In this document: piece after piece, positions 31,329 through 40,981 of the stretch | Layout of the letters: every line of letters starts with the position of its first letter | How positions within the stretch are numbered: the stretch's first letter is position 1 | Origin: Skeletonema tropicum | Lineage: Eukaryota > Bacillariophyta > Thalassiosirophyceae > Thalassiosirales > Thalassiosiraceae | Length of the DNA: 64,000 nucleotides | NCBI GenBank assembly: GCA_037178625.1 | Contig: CM074138.1 | Location: 2,046,001 to 2,110,000 of the forward strand | Direction of reading: 5' to 3' | Notes under the pieces: generated by a model | Seen by the model: only the letters and a program-made list of their open reading frames with translations | Told to the model about the DNA's origin: nothing | Databases searched by the model: none | Made by a program: the position numbers and the translations under genes

Positions 31329-32342
31329 ATGTCCCGCCCCGAACTAACAGGCCACGCCTCCCTCTTCTACAACGCCAAAGAGGCCCGTAAATACGATTCC
31401 TCCTCCCGTATGGTCGGAATCCAACGTGAAATCACCGAACGCGCCATTGAATTACTCAAATTACCTCCCAATCGACCATCCTTCATACTCGATGTGGGAT
31501 GTGGTAGTGGACTGAGTGGGCAGGTGTTAGAGGAGCATGGGCATGTTTGGGTGGGGTGTGATGTTAGTAGGGACATGTTGAACATGGCGAATGAACGGAT
31601 TGAACGGAAGAGGGAGGAGGCCATGGGTGATGTTGAGAGTGATAGTGAAGAAGATGATAGTGACAATGACATGAATGATGATGACGACGACAACAGCAAC
31701 AACAATAAGAAGAATAATCGAACCGAAGAACCATCCCCAGGAGACCTCCTTCACCACGACATGGGCACAGGGCTCCCCTTCCGCCCCGCCTCCTTTGACG
31801 CATGCATCTCCATCTCCGCCCTCCAATGGCTATGCTACTCCAACACCAAGGAACAAATCCCCAAAAAGCGACTGACACGTTTCTTTTCGTCGTTGTATCA
31901 AGTGTTACGAAGGGGTGCACGGGCAGTATTGCAATTTTATCCTGAAACGTCCGAACATGCTATATTGATTAGTGAGTGCGCTGCCAAGGTGGGGTTTGCG
32001 GGGGGCATTGTGGTAGATTATCCCAATTCGACCAAGGCTAAGAAACATTATTTGGTATTGTCATTTGAACGGAGTTACAAGGCTCCGCAAGGGTTGACTG
32101 GTGTCGAGGGGGCATTGTTAAATAATGATAGTGGTAGCAGTCGTAGTGGTGTACGTGTCGCGGATAAGGATCCACGAAAGGCTGCTGCTGGAAAGAAGGG
32201 ACGGGGTCCTCCTAGAAAGAAGAAGGGGGGTGGAAAGACAAAGGAATGGATTTTGCATAAGAAGGAAACGCAAAGGAAGAAGGGGAAGGATACGAGGAAG
32301 GATACGAAGTATACGGGGAGAAAGAGACCTATGCGATTTTAA
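31329..32342 (+). CDS. BUD23: 18S rRNA (guanine-N7)-methyltransferase BUD23
   Basis: 337 aa, single exon. It opens SRPELTGHASLFYNAKEARK and has the SAM-binding motif ILDVGCGSGLSG (53-64), an acidic loop VGCDVSRDML and ISISALQWL, all as in yeast Bud23 and human WBSCR22. The C-terminus KTKEWILHKKETQRKKG then RKRPMRF is the characteristic basic tail. The enzyme methylates a guanine in the decoding region of 18S rRNA and acts with Trm112 in nuclear export of the 40S subunit. The unusual feature is an Asp/Glu/Asn-rich insert (about 95-140) between the SAM motif and the catalytic half; yeast and human proteins are near 280 aa. Confidence 0.93.
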   Translation: MSRPELTGHASLFYNAKEARKYDSSSRMVGIQREITERAIELLKLPPNRPSFILDVGCGSGLSGQVLEEHGHVWVGCDVSRDMLNMANERIERKREEAMGDVESDSEEDDSDNDMNDDDDDNSNNNKKNNRTEEPSPGDLLHHDMGTGLPFRPASFDACISISALQWLCYSNTKEQIPKKRLTRFFSSLYQVLRRGARAVLQFYPETSEHAILISECAAKVGFAGGIVVDYPNSTKAKKHYLVLSFERSYKAPQGLTGVEGALLNNDSGSSRSGVRVADKDPRKAAAGKKGRGPPRKKKGGGKTKEWILHKKETQRKKGKDTRKDTKYTGRKRPMRF

Positions 32343-32986
32343 ACGTGTTAGCGAGAGCAGGAATGTTGTTTTGTGGTGTGTGGTGTAAGAAGAAGAAGTA
32401 TCGATTCACAAGTAATGTTCTTATGGAGGGTAGAATAGTAGTGAGAATAGGCCAAAGTTAATAAGGTTATCTTGTCACTCCAGTATCACTACTTAGGCGT
32501 TTTGATGCAATATCTTGATCCAGAGACTGTTAATTCAAGTCGCGCTCTCAAGAAGCGAGCCATAATAATTCTATCAACATGTACTTCCTAGACATTTCGA
32601 ATTTTGGGTTGCGTTCGCTTCATTGTAATTGAATATGTGCAGTAGATAGAGATGGATTGTGCAAGTCAAGATGACTTCCCCCCCCCCCCCCAAACTTATC
32701 TCCACCACGATACACGGCTATTGCAAAGACAAACGCATTGCGCATTGCGTCCAGCATCATGTCAACAATAATGCAAGCAATATGACCCAGCCAACTCCAT
32801 ATCAAGGTCAAGTTGGCTAAAACTGAAACTAGTCCTCCCTCTGTGCAAGTGCTATAATGATAGTACATATTGATTAATTTAATTATTATTCTTTTCAGCT
32901 CTGACGTGTGCACAATACAAAAGCGAGACCAATCAAGCCTTTGAATATTAAGCCCCAATCTCAACAAGGTCTTTGCGACGAGCACA
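32343..32986. other. Intergenic region between convergent genes
   Basis: A run of 13 C residues lies near 32679-32691. No gene is supported. The interval is the shared 3' region of BUD23 (plus) and the RING-Sel1 gene (minus). Confidence 0.4.
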
Positions 32987-34297
32987 TCACACCTTCTTCA
33001 TTGGCTGCTTACACGCCGTCGATATCGCCTTCTGTTTTTCGTGCTGCTTCGTCTGTTTCCCCTTTCCCTTCTTTGACGACTTCTTCCCCCCTCTACTTCT
33101 CGTGCCATTCACCACTCTGTTTCCAGTTTGAGACTGAATAAATAAAGCTCTCGATTGCGCTTGACTTTGCACTCGATCCCATGGATGTAATCCTTGAGCT
33201 ATAGACTTTGCTGCTAGCTCCCTCTGTGGACTCTTCGTTGCTTCCACAGCTTTCTGGTACGCACGCAGAAGTGCAGCAAACCCCTCTTTATTTATCGCTC
33301 CCTTTGCATAAAACCTCTGCATCGTCTGTATTGCGTCAGTAGAACCTTGCTTTACCGCGATGATGAGATGCTTATTAGCTCTGTCCTTGTTCCCACGTCT
33401 ACCTTCATAACTAGCAAGGAGACACCTCGCCTTGGGGTGACCAGCAATGGAAGCAACCTCGAGGTGATATTTTTCCTTTTCCTCATCCTTCTCGGCACCA
33501 CCTAGACCCTTTTCGTATAAATTTGACAGATGAGCATGTGCACTTATTGCACCTGGGCCTTCCCCTTCAATCGCCCTTTTCCAGTACTCGAACGCAGCGC
33601 TAAAGTCTCCATTATGATAGTGCTTCTTGCCCACTTCATCGAGGGCAAGTGGATCGTTCGCCTCAACTCTCTTCATCTTCTTCGCGTATCCCTCTTCATA
33701 GGTTGCTGGAGGTGTGGCCCTGCAGAACGGACACCTTTGATCCAGGTCATCTTCCAGCTCTCGTTGCCGGTTTGAGTAGGAGCAGCCATTACAAATAAAT
33801 GTGCTGCAGCAAGATTCCATCACACATGTGCTGATGTCGCCGATGGGCAATAGGCAGATAGGGCAGTCACCAAGGTAGGTGCTCTCGGGCTGCTGGAACA
33901 AAATTTTGTCACGCAATTCTGCTGCCCCCTCCTTGCACGATTCCTCGTGTTCTGCTGCCCTGTGTTCTTTCTGACAGTCATCGTCCTGCTGATAATCCTC
34001 ATCTGCGCCCATGGTGTTCTCTTCTTGATCGTGGAATTGATTATGCTTCTTTGCCCCTGTGTCGTCCACACCCTTGCTGCAAGTGTCCATCAGACGAAGT
34101 GAATAAACCACTATAGAAGACAGGAAAGCCATGTAAAGGAAGAGAGTCAAGAGCTCTGTGCTCATAATCATGGTCACGACGTTTGCACCCATCAGAAGAT
34201 CGCTGATTGAATAAGGCCCAACCCAACGGAATGCGCAGAAAGAAAGGAGTAGGAGAGCTCCACTGTAGATGAGAGTTGGTGACATCACTGCACTCAT
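32987..34297 (-). CDS. RING-finger membrane protein with Sel1-like repeats
   Basis: 436 aa, single exon. Two hydrophobic segments near the N-terminus (about 8-27 and 35-66) suggest membrane insertion. An acidic, Gln-rich linker precedes a RING-like finger (CPIC, C-ME-SCC, CNGC, CPFC; about residues 145-195), whose spacing is loose for a classical RING. Sel1/TPR-type repeats follow (ALDEVGKKHYHNGDFSAAFE, AHLSNLYEKGLGG, GHPKARCLLASYEGRRGN, GSTDAIQTMQRFYAKG), then a basic C-terminus rich in KKSSKKGKGK. RING plus Sel1 is a large diatom family, and a role as an ER or other endomembrane ubiquitin ligase is inferred from the domain mix. The ATG at 34297 is used. Confidence 0.75.
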   Translation of the reverse strand: MSAVMSPTLIYSGALLLLSFCAFRWVGPYSISDLLMGANVVTMIMSTELLTLFLYMAFLSSIVVYSLRLMDTCSKGVDDTGAKKHNQFHDQEENTMGADEDYQQDDDCQKEHRAAEHEESCKEGAAELRDKILFQQPESTYLGDCPICLLPIGDISTCVMESCCSTFICNGCSYSNRQRELEDDLDQRCPFCRATPPATYEEGYAKKMKRVEANDPLALDEVGKKHYHNGDFSAAFEYWKRAIEGEGPGAISAHAHLSNLYEKGLGGAEKDEEKEKYHLEVASIAGHPKARCLLASYEGRRGNKDRANKHLIIAVKQGSTDAIQTMQRFYAKGAINKEGFAALLRAYQKAVEATKSPQRELAAKSIAQGLHPWDRVQSQAQSRALFIQSQTGNRVVNGTRSRGGKKSSKKGKGKQTKQHEKQKAISTACKQPMKKV

Positions 34298-34848
34298 GAG
34301 GAGATGCTTATTAATATATTAAGACTTTGAGTTTGAGCGGACCTTGTTGTCTCTTAGAGGAACCGTCGGGATTTTAACACCATTGCTACCAATGTGAGAT
34401 GATAGATGATAGGAGTATATGATATGTAATGGTTCCCTAATCGAGGCGAGAAGGCGCGAACTCCAGTAGCTCGCGAAGCGAATCCAGCAGCCGCTTCGCT
34501 AAAAATAATACCAGTGATGAGTACGTATTTTACCGTAGCACAGAAATAAGCCTTTCAAGTCGTTTGACGAATGGAAGTTGAAGTTTGTCTGAATCTCGCA
34601 CGGCAAACGATTCTAAAGTGTACCGATCGTTACTTCTCAATGTTATTTGTGACTGTTTTGTTTTCTCACATCCTGCTCACGTCACTCACAGTTTACAGTC
34701 ACTCAACAGTCACTCACCAATGCCAATGACCGAGCCGACCGTCAAGATGACCGTTAAATGCCACCTATCTTCACTTTTTTATTTTGCTGTAGAGCTGTGT
34801 TGCGTTGACTGCAACAAAACTTCTATATAGACCGTCAACAAACCATCA
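34298..34848. promoter_or_regulatory. Divergent upstream region of the RING-Sel1 and sulfotransferase-like genes
   Basis: 550 bp between divergent ATGs. Around 34444-34502 there is a GC-rich patch with repeated gcgaag/cttcgc words (aggcgcgaact, ctcgcgaagcg, ccgcttcgct) able to form small hairpins. Near 34670-34715 a cactcac word recurs several times. No TATA box is obvious. Confidence 0.4.
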
Positions 34849-37102
34849 ATGAGCCACACCAACCCCCCTCCTCGCAGAAGAAGGCCAGTGGCCTTCATCC
34901 TCCTAGCCTCCTTATCTTTCGCTGCCACATCCCTAACATTCCGGCTCTTTTCGTTGGAAACTACCACAACTTCTTCGTCGTCGTTGTTACTTTCGAAAAA
35001 GACTCCTTTGCTGATAGAACAACAATACGATGATCGTACCAATCAGAATGACGTGGAAACAATATCCGCCCTTGAGGAAGAGGATTCATCTACTATTATC
35101 GAATATAATGAATATTCGAATCGTCGGCGGCGACTGCAACTCTCCATGATGTCCGAAGAGGAGGTCACACCACCATCCTCCTCCAACAATAATCCCGAAA
35201 GCAGCAGCAACAACAACAGCAACAACAATAATAACAACCAAGCAATCATCGGTCAATCCACAAACAAACAAGCCGTAATCCTCAACATGCTCCGACGTGC
35301 ACGCGACAAAGTCTCCGAACGGGACGTACCCTTCTTACTTCAAATACCGTACACCAACAGTGATGTCCTGTACAATATAATGACGGATTGTTATGGTTTG
35401 GTCGGACGGGAGTATTGGGATGTGGAGGAGATGGAACGGGAGGAGAAGGAGGTGGGGGGGAGTGGTGTGGTGGATTCGTTTTATGTTTCGAGTCATGATC
35501 GGCCCAAGGAGGTGAGTGGTTGATGATAAGTATGATTGGATGTGTATGAAATGTTGATACCTAGCTAGTGTATTGCTTTGTGAAGACATGTTCATCATTC
35601 ATCCATTGCTCATTCATTCATTCATTCACTTACACCTCTTACAATAATTGCACCACAAACATATAATATAGATGTTCCACAACTTTGGCAAACGATTCCA
35701 CTTCATCTCCACCCCCCACTACCAAGAGGGCACCGCCCTCCTAACCCTCAAACACAAAGGTCGGATCATCCTAATGCTACGTCATCCCGCCTACATTGCC
35801 GAAAGCATGTACCTCTCCCGTCCCAACACCCAAAGGGGGGACCTCAAGGGATTACTCCAATATGTCAATTCGACCGATTATTATGATAATTGGATGACGC
35901 GCATGTTGGCCAATGTCCCCAAGGAGACCAAGGTAACGGACGAACATTTCAAGTATGCACGAATGATATTGGAAAATAAGTTTATTATTGGAATGACGAA
36001 TGATATGACGGAAACAGTCCAAAAGAGGATTAATTTACACTTTGGTTGGAAGGAATTACCCTCCAAACAGGGATGTGAATTGGACTATATCAAACGAGGG
36101 ACGATGGAATTACCCCCCTCGGCATTGGAGGAGGGTGGACATGAATGGAGATTTATTGCCAAGAAGAATTTATTTGATAGTAAGTTGATGGCACGGGGTA
36201 TGGCGGTGTTTGGGATGCAAAAGATGCGTATTCCGGTACATCCGTATACTGTGAGGGAGGATCGGAAGGCGGTGAGTGAGGCATTTGGTCATTTGAGGAA
36301 TGTTCAGGATGAGGTGGATGAGTCGGATATTCCATTCTTCTGGCATGTGCCTAAGGCATCGGGGACGACTGTCAAGGAAGTTCTTTCGAAGTGTTACGAT
36401 TTGATACGGACGGAGATGGTCGATCCTCCATCGTCATTGGATCTTTTTCCTGAGAAGAAGGTATTGAATGTGGATTTGACCACACCTGAAGCTATTGTGG
36501 TGGCAAAGGGGTACAATGTTGCAGATGCTGGAATGGCGGATGTCTTCATATCACAGTTGGCTGTGGAGGGGAGCACTGTCTTTACAACATATCATATGGG
36601 ACGAGCATTTACAATCATGAGACATCCAGTGATATTGGCTACGAGTCTATTTTACTATCGACGTATAGCGACTTGGGAACCAACCTATCGACCTGATTTC
36701 AATGATCTTACACTGCAAGAATATGTCGAGATGCCTGGGTACTATGACAATTGGATGGTGCGCATGCTAACCAATGCCAAACTAGGTGGTCTCAACGAAG
36801 GTCATTTGGAGATTGCCAAGGCGGTCATTAAAGAGAAATTCATTATCGGTATTTCGGAACATATGGATGAAACATTCAAACAATTTGAATCGTACTTTGG
36901 TTGGAAGGAGCAGGAGGCGGGATGTGTCAAGAGTTTTCTCGGGGCGTCATTTAATAAGAACAAGTATGAGTTGCCGGAGAGAGGAGGTGAAGTTTGGAAT
37001 GCCATTGCAGAGAAGAATAAGTTTGATATGCAATTGTATTACTTTGCATTGGAATTGTTTGGGGAGCAGGGTAAGAAGTTGCGTAGAACTCAAGTGAGTT
37101 AG
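34849..37102 (+). CDS. Type II membrane protein with two sulfotransferase-like domains
   Basis: Exons 34849-35511 and 35672-37102, with a 160-bp intron (GTGAGT...ATATAG), give 697 aa. A basic N-terminus (PPPRRRRP) and one hydrophobic segment (14-34) predict a Golgi type II anchor, then comes a low-complexity Ser/Asn stem. Two homologous domains follow. In domain 2 the 5'-phosphosulfate loop is HVPKASGTT (about residue 445) and the 3'-phosphate motif IMRHPVILATSLFYYR is present, so PAPS binding is plausible. In domain 1 the loop position reads QIPYTNSDV, without the Lys-Ser/Thr pair, while MLRHPAYIAESMYLSR remains. Both share YDNWM-RML and KFIIG. The family sulfates glycans or proteins; domain 1 is probably catalytically dead and perhaps structural. 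Confidence 0.78.
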
Positions 37103-37154
37103 ATAACAACTTCCCCGTTACATTATTACCCTCTGTAGACAAAATTCTACTGCC

Positions 37155-40001
37155 TCAGTCAATATTGAGCCAATTACGGCGCACAACGTTTTCATCAGGA
37201 TGGTAGCAGATGGTTAGCTCTTCGCCTGCGCTGACCTTTGCTTTGACGATGACTTTTGCGCAATCACTCGAAGCATCCAAGACGCAATTGGGACTAGCTG
37301 AGTGATTGAACATTGATACAGCGGGAAACAACGAAGCGTCAGATCCCTTTGTGACGTCAAAACTAGATCTAATGTCGGAAGTATTTCCATGAGAATTCGT
37401 TGAAACAATGGCACCAATTCGATCCGAGTTAAACTCCACCTTCTTCGCCCCAGGATGATAGTCTTGATGTGTCGGTAGAAACGGTGGAGTCAGAGAAAGG
37501 TTGGGCATCAAGTCATCCAAACATGTGAGGGGACGCGCATTTGTACCATCAAAGAGGCGGTCAACAATCTTGGACAGAACAGTCTCTCGTTGAGATCGAA
37601 GCACGATGGCTTGACAAAGAAACGAATGAGAAGCATCTTCAAACCTCATTTTATTGATTGTGAAAAGTGACTCTTTTGCCTTCGTGGGGCTTTCCCTCGA
37701 CGCCGAAGCCAATGGATGTTCGAGGAGCACAAGTTCACCCACATCCAAATCTTCTGTTGCTTTAACGCCTCGTCCTTTTGAGCCCGCGTCGAACGTTTCT
37801 ATGTATCCAATCCAACGTGGTAAGTATTTGTGTTTACCCAATTCACGTGAAGAAACGTGCTTGTCCTCGCTTTGAAACAACTTCACGGTCGATTTTGCGT
37901 CTTCGAGAAGCTCATCCTTCTGCTTCGTTGCAGGGCTACCTTCAAAGAGTGCTCTGTCACTTTGCTCAAGTATGTTCACGCACATCTCTGCTTCACCCAA
38001 AGAATAGATGGCCAATGCAAGACGGACGACAGCCTTGGCCTCGGGGCAAATTCTCAGTGATGCAGCAGCAACAGCGACAGCATCGAGGTGAGCCTGAGAA
38101 TGAAGGCAGCAAAGTGCCCAGTTGGAAAGAAGAGCTCTTTCTGTTTCACCAAACGATCCAAGTGCGGATGTGTAAAGTTTTGCAGCCTCGGCATATTTCG
38201 CAGCCTGAAATGCAGTGTTTCCGTCACTTTTCAGTCCCAACAAATCTCTACCTTTGATGTCTGCATCACTTGCTTGGGCATCGACTTCAAAAGGCAATAA
38301 ATGATTAATGATCCAAACAGACTCATTTCCATTTCGTTGGCCTCCATCCAAAAGCTTCTTCCTTGCAATTTGGTAACGATCCCATGTCTTCTTATTCGCT
38401 GGCCGAATTGTAAGCGATGCCGCAGCATCCGCAAGAGATTTACCCCAGTCACCTAATTTGGCATACGCCTGGGAGCGATTAGAGAGGATAGTCGGAACCA
38501 CTTCGGCTGCACGGATGCCACCAATGTATGCCTCAATTGCAGAAAGATACTTCTGTGTCTTCACTAGCTGATTCCCCGCATTTTTCGCATCAAGTAGCAA
38601 CTTCCTCTCACTTCCTCCGTTTGCCTTACCTGAAGATATCACAGATATTTCATTGGGGTTGTCTATCCTCAAACCGCGACTTCCGTCACGGAATACCTTC
38701 ATGAATGGTGCAGCAATACGGACCGTTGCACCCTTCGGTATTTTCGCTGATGCAACTGGAACTGATTCCTCGCCATAAAGCCCTTCTGGGAGAAAATTGT
38801 AAAGAGCAACAAGAATTACATCCCCGTGCGAATCCTCAAGGATTGTCGTCGTTCCAACCATTGGAGTGAAAGGATCAGTGAGCAACTTCCCTTCAATATA
38901 CATTGACTCATAAGAATCATATAACTTGAGATCCCTGACGAAAATTTGAGTCATACTTGCAAAATCAGTGGCTGTTGTGTGCAGTGAGACTTCCTTTCGA
39001 ATACTCGCGGATGTGTTACGGTTGATAAACCAATTTTGCTGCTGCTGCTGCTGTCGATGCGACCTGTCAGCTTCCAGACGCATTTCATGCTCTGCCAACA
39101 TGTCTCTCTTGGATATAAGAGGACGTCCATAGATTCTCAGCCGGCTCACAATCAAGTTGTAGACACAGTCTGTGAGTGATTCCAACACCTGCATCCCGCA
39201 AGACGCCACCAATGCTTTTACCAATGGGCACGCTTTGTCCACATTAACATACGTTTTCTCCGCGCTATACGACTGCTGCACAAAAGTAGGAAGATAATCA
39301 CGGCAGGTGGTCCCAAACGCCTCCAGGAAGCGCTCCCACGATTTCCCCCCACGTTCCAAAGCATCAAGGTCAGCAATAGCAGCACTATGCGCATACTTTC
39401 GTAAGGCTTTGCTAAATAACTCGTGAGGAAAATTCTCTCCTGATGCCGTAGGCATTTTTGTCCTCTTCCTCTCTGTGCTACTACCCACATTCTTCTTATT
39501 CGATCCAACACACCCATTATTTTTATGATGTGGCCAATTCTTCTTTTGGCACACTCTGCTGCAATAGGAAACCTTGCGACAACGGGCGCATTCCATGAGA
39601 TCGCATCCAGATGTCCCGCACTGCCCACAGTAAGAAATAGCTTCATAATGAGCTTTTTGCATACTACCCGATATGGGCGTAATTACGCTTACAGACATGT
39701 GCAACTTTCCATGACTGCGTATGAAACGGTTATCTAATCTGCGTGTATTCTCCTCGAGAAAAGCTGCCATGAAATCGATTTCATCCGTCTCTACTGGTAC
39801 GTTGATCATTGGAGTATTCCTTTCCATCGTTTGCATGACTAGTTGGATCCGGCCAAAGCCATCAGTTGCCTTGGCTTGCATCCATCGTACAGGGAAGATT
39901 GGAAAAGAAATCCCATCAACCTCCATTTGCCGGATTGGCAGAATTAAATCAATATTTAGAGCTTGAGTTTGCGCGTCATCTTGAAGAAACAGCCTAACCA
40001 T
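37155..40001 (-). CDS. MYND-TPR-SET protein, putative SMYD-type lysine methyltransferase
   Basis: 948 aa from the ATG at 40001; the frame stays open upstream to 40079 and beyond through non-ATG codons, so a further 5' exon is possible. Order: N-terminal region of unknown type; MYND finger (about 125-164, CGQCG...CARC...YCSRVCQKK...HKNNGC); a mixed region with poly-Gln; two TPR blocks (NAGNQLVKTQKYLSAIEAYI and DGNTAFQAAKYAEAAKLYTS); and a split SET domain whose start is GYIETFDAGSKGRGVKATED and whose core is MFNHSASPNCVLD and AGEELTICYHP (about 894-935). SET enzymes methylate lysines using SAM, and NHS-PNC and the GEEL-YxP motif are the cofactor and catalytic elements. The protein stops 10 residues after the core, without the usual post-SET cysteines. 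Convergent with the sulfotransferase-like gene, 52 bp away. Confidence 0.78.
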   Translation of the reverse strand: MVRLFLQDDAQTQALNIDLILPIRQMEVDGISFPIFPVRWMQAKATDGFGRIQLVMQTMERNTPMINVPVETDEIDFMAAFLEENTRRLDNRFIRSHGKLHMSVSVITPISGSMQKAHYEAISYCGQCGTSGCDLMECARCRKVSYCSRVCQKKNWPHHKNNGCVGSNKKNVGSSTERKRTKMPTASGENFPHELFSKALRKYAHSAAIADLDALERGGKSWERFLEAFGTTCRDYLPTFVQQSYSAEKTYVNVDKACPLVKALVASCGMQVLESLTDCVYNLIVSRLRIYGRPLISKRDMLAEHEMRLEADRSHRQQQQQQNWFINRNTSASIRKEVSLHTTATDFASMTQIFVRDLKLYDSYESMYIEGKLLTDPFTPMVGTTTILEDSHGDVILVALYNFLPEGLYGEESVPVASAKIPKGATVRIAAPFMKVFRDGSRGLRIDNPNEISVISSGKANGGSERKLLLDAKNAGNQLVKTQKYLSAIEAYIGGIRAAEVVPTILSNRSQAYAKLGDWGKSLADAAASLTIRPANKKTWDRYQIARKKLLDGGQRNGNESVWIINHLLPFEVDAQASDADIKGRDLLGLKSDGNTAFQAAKYAEAAKLYTSALGSFGETERALLSNWALCCLHSQAHLDAVAVAAASLRICPEAKAVVRLALAIYSLGEAEMCVNILEQSDRALFEGSPATKQKDELLEDAKSTVKLFQSEDKHVSSRELGKHKYLPRWIGYIETFDAGSKGRGVKATEDLDVGELVLLEHPLASASRESPTKAKESLFTINKMRFEDASHSFLCQAIVLRSQRETVLSKIVDRLFDGTNARPLTCLDDLMPNLSLTPPFLPTHQDYHPGAKKVEFNSDRIGAIVSTNSHGNTSDIRSSFDVTKGSDASLFPAVSMFNHSASPNCVLDASSDCAKVIVKAKVSAGEELTICYHPDENVVRRNWLNID

Positions 40002-40059
40002 GGGTTCATTCGGATTTTTCTCTGGCAAGAAACCATCATATCTGTGGCTGAGAGCAGCA

Positions 40060-40373
40060 ATTGTCGAGTTAGGTATCACCGCCTCTCTTCTGGTTCGGGG
40101 TCTTGGGTTCGAGTCTCCCCCGTGCCAAATCCTGGCTGTTTGAGGTGTCGCAGCTCGGAGTGCGATCTGGGAAAAAAGACCATTACTTGGTTTGGAATTT
40201 CATATCACTGCCTCTTTGCTAATTCCGGGGTGATGGAAAAACTGTTGGTTATTTGCTTAATTACACTCGAAGGGTAGTAACTTGTGACATTGCTCTAGAT
40301 AATTGTAGATAATTTCGCCCCTGGAGGGCCAACCATGACGTACTTTAAGATTTCCGTTAATTTTTTTTTTTTA
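40060..40373 (+). mobile_element. Possible tRNA-derived SINE
   Basis: The head (about 40063-40128) has a B-box-like GGGTTCGAGTCTCC and, 40 bases before it, GAGTTAGGTATCACC in A-box position. The body follows, then the 88-bp dispersed repeat (40276-40363), then a run of T (about 40360-40371). A head with RNA polymerase III boxes, a shared 3' block and a homopolymer tail is SINE architecture. No full tRNA cloverleaf can be closed, only one copy of the head is seen in the window, and no target duplication was found, so this is tentative. Confidence 0.35.
40276..40363 (+). repeat. 88-bp dispersed repeat, copy 2
   Basis: This is the near-identical reverse complement of 27303-27390. Its left part supplies the last codons and stop of the minus-strand gene at 40295, which suggests that its arrival changed that gene's end. 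Confidence 0.8.
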
Positions 40374-40981
40374 ACTCGACGGACGGGTAATTTAAACGCT
40401 TCGGACACTACTTCTGTCGAAAATGCGGTGATTTTCCTCATGGCTGATTCCATACTCTTCCCTTTCGGCCAAAGAGGCAATTTTGTCAGATCGAAATTAT
40501 CTTCAATCATGAGAAGATGGTCACTAATTTCAGGTTGAAACACGGCCGGGTTACCCGGAGCTTCCTTCTTCTTCCCCCGTAACGTAGGCGCCTTCCGCGG
40601 CGGTGCTCCAATCCGTCTCATCCCCTCAAGCCAGGCATCCATCTTGTCAATATTATCATCTTCCGTACATTCCTGCAAGAAATTAGTCGAGCGATGATCC
40701 ACGCCACAGCTTCCACACACCTCCATCTCATGATCGGGACAATACATCAAATCATTGACAGTTAGATGCCTGTAGAGGCCCTCTCCCCCCTCCTCTCGGT
40801 CAATTTTACATGGTTCCAATGCGTCTAAAGGTAAGGTAAGGATCTGATTGTCAACTTTCACCTTGTATTGGAGTGGATGTTGGGCTATGGGAACGAGATT
40901 GATCACTTCTGCTTTTTTATCCAGATATTTTTTAAAGTTCGGAGGAGGCCGTGTGATACGGACGTGTTGGCCGAGTCCCAT
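40295..40981 (-). CDS. Zinc-motif protein, 3' end replaced or truncated by a repeat
   Basis: 228 aa, single ORF from the ATG at 40981. The N-terminus GLGQHVRITRPPPNFKKYLD begins a small beta-type region, then a Cys/His cluster follows, YCPDHEMEVCGSCGVDHRST (about 79-98), resembling a zinc-binding motif that precedes MYND or TPR regions in some proteins. Helical, Lys-rich sequence follows to about residue 205. The last 20 or so codons (after RRVKKKK) fall in the 88-bp dispersed repeat, so the true gene once continued. Because the MYND-TPR-SET gene starts 290 bp further on the same strand, this may be its 5' exon, separated by a repeat-bearing intron; I could not identify a convincing splice pair. 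Confidence 0.5.
   Translation of the reverse strand: MGLGQHVRITRPPPNFKKYLDKKAEVINLVPIAQHPLQYKVKVDNQILTLPLDALEPCKIDREEGGEGLYRHLTVNDLMYCPDHEMEVCGSCGVDHRSTNFLQECTEDDNIDKMDAWLEGMRRIGAPPRKAPTLRGKKKEAPGNPAVFQPEISDHLLMIEDNFDLTKLPLWPKGKSMESAMRKITAFSTEVVSEAFKLPVRRVKKKKLTEILKYVMVGPPGAKLSTII

Noticed and set aside
40002..40079. Start of the SET gene at 40079
   Set aside because: That codon is GTG in a stretch that overlaps the tRNA-like head; the ATG at 40001 is the first usable one, unless a spliced 5' exon exists.
40063..40135. tRNA gene
   Set aside because: A B-box-like GGTTCGAGTCT is present, but no 5' acceptor strand pairs with the 3' end and the T stem does not close. I treat it as a SINE-like head.
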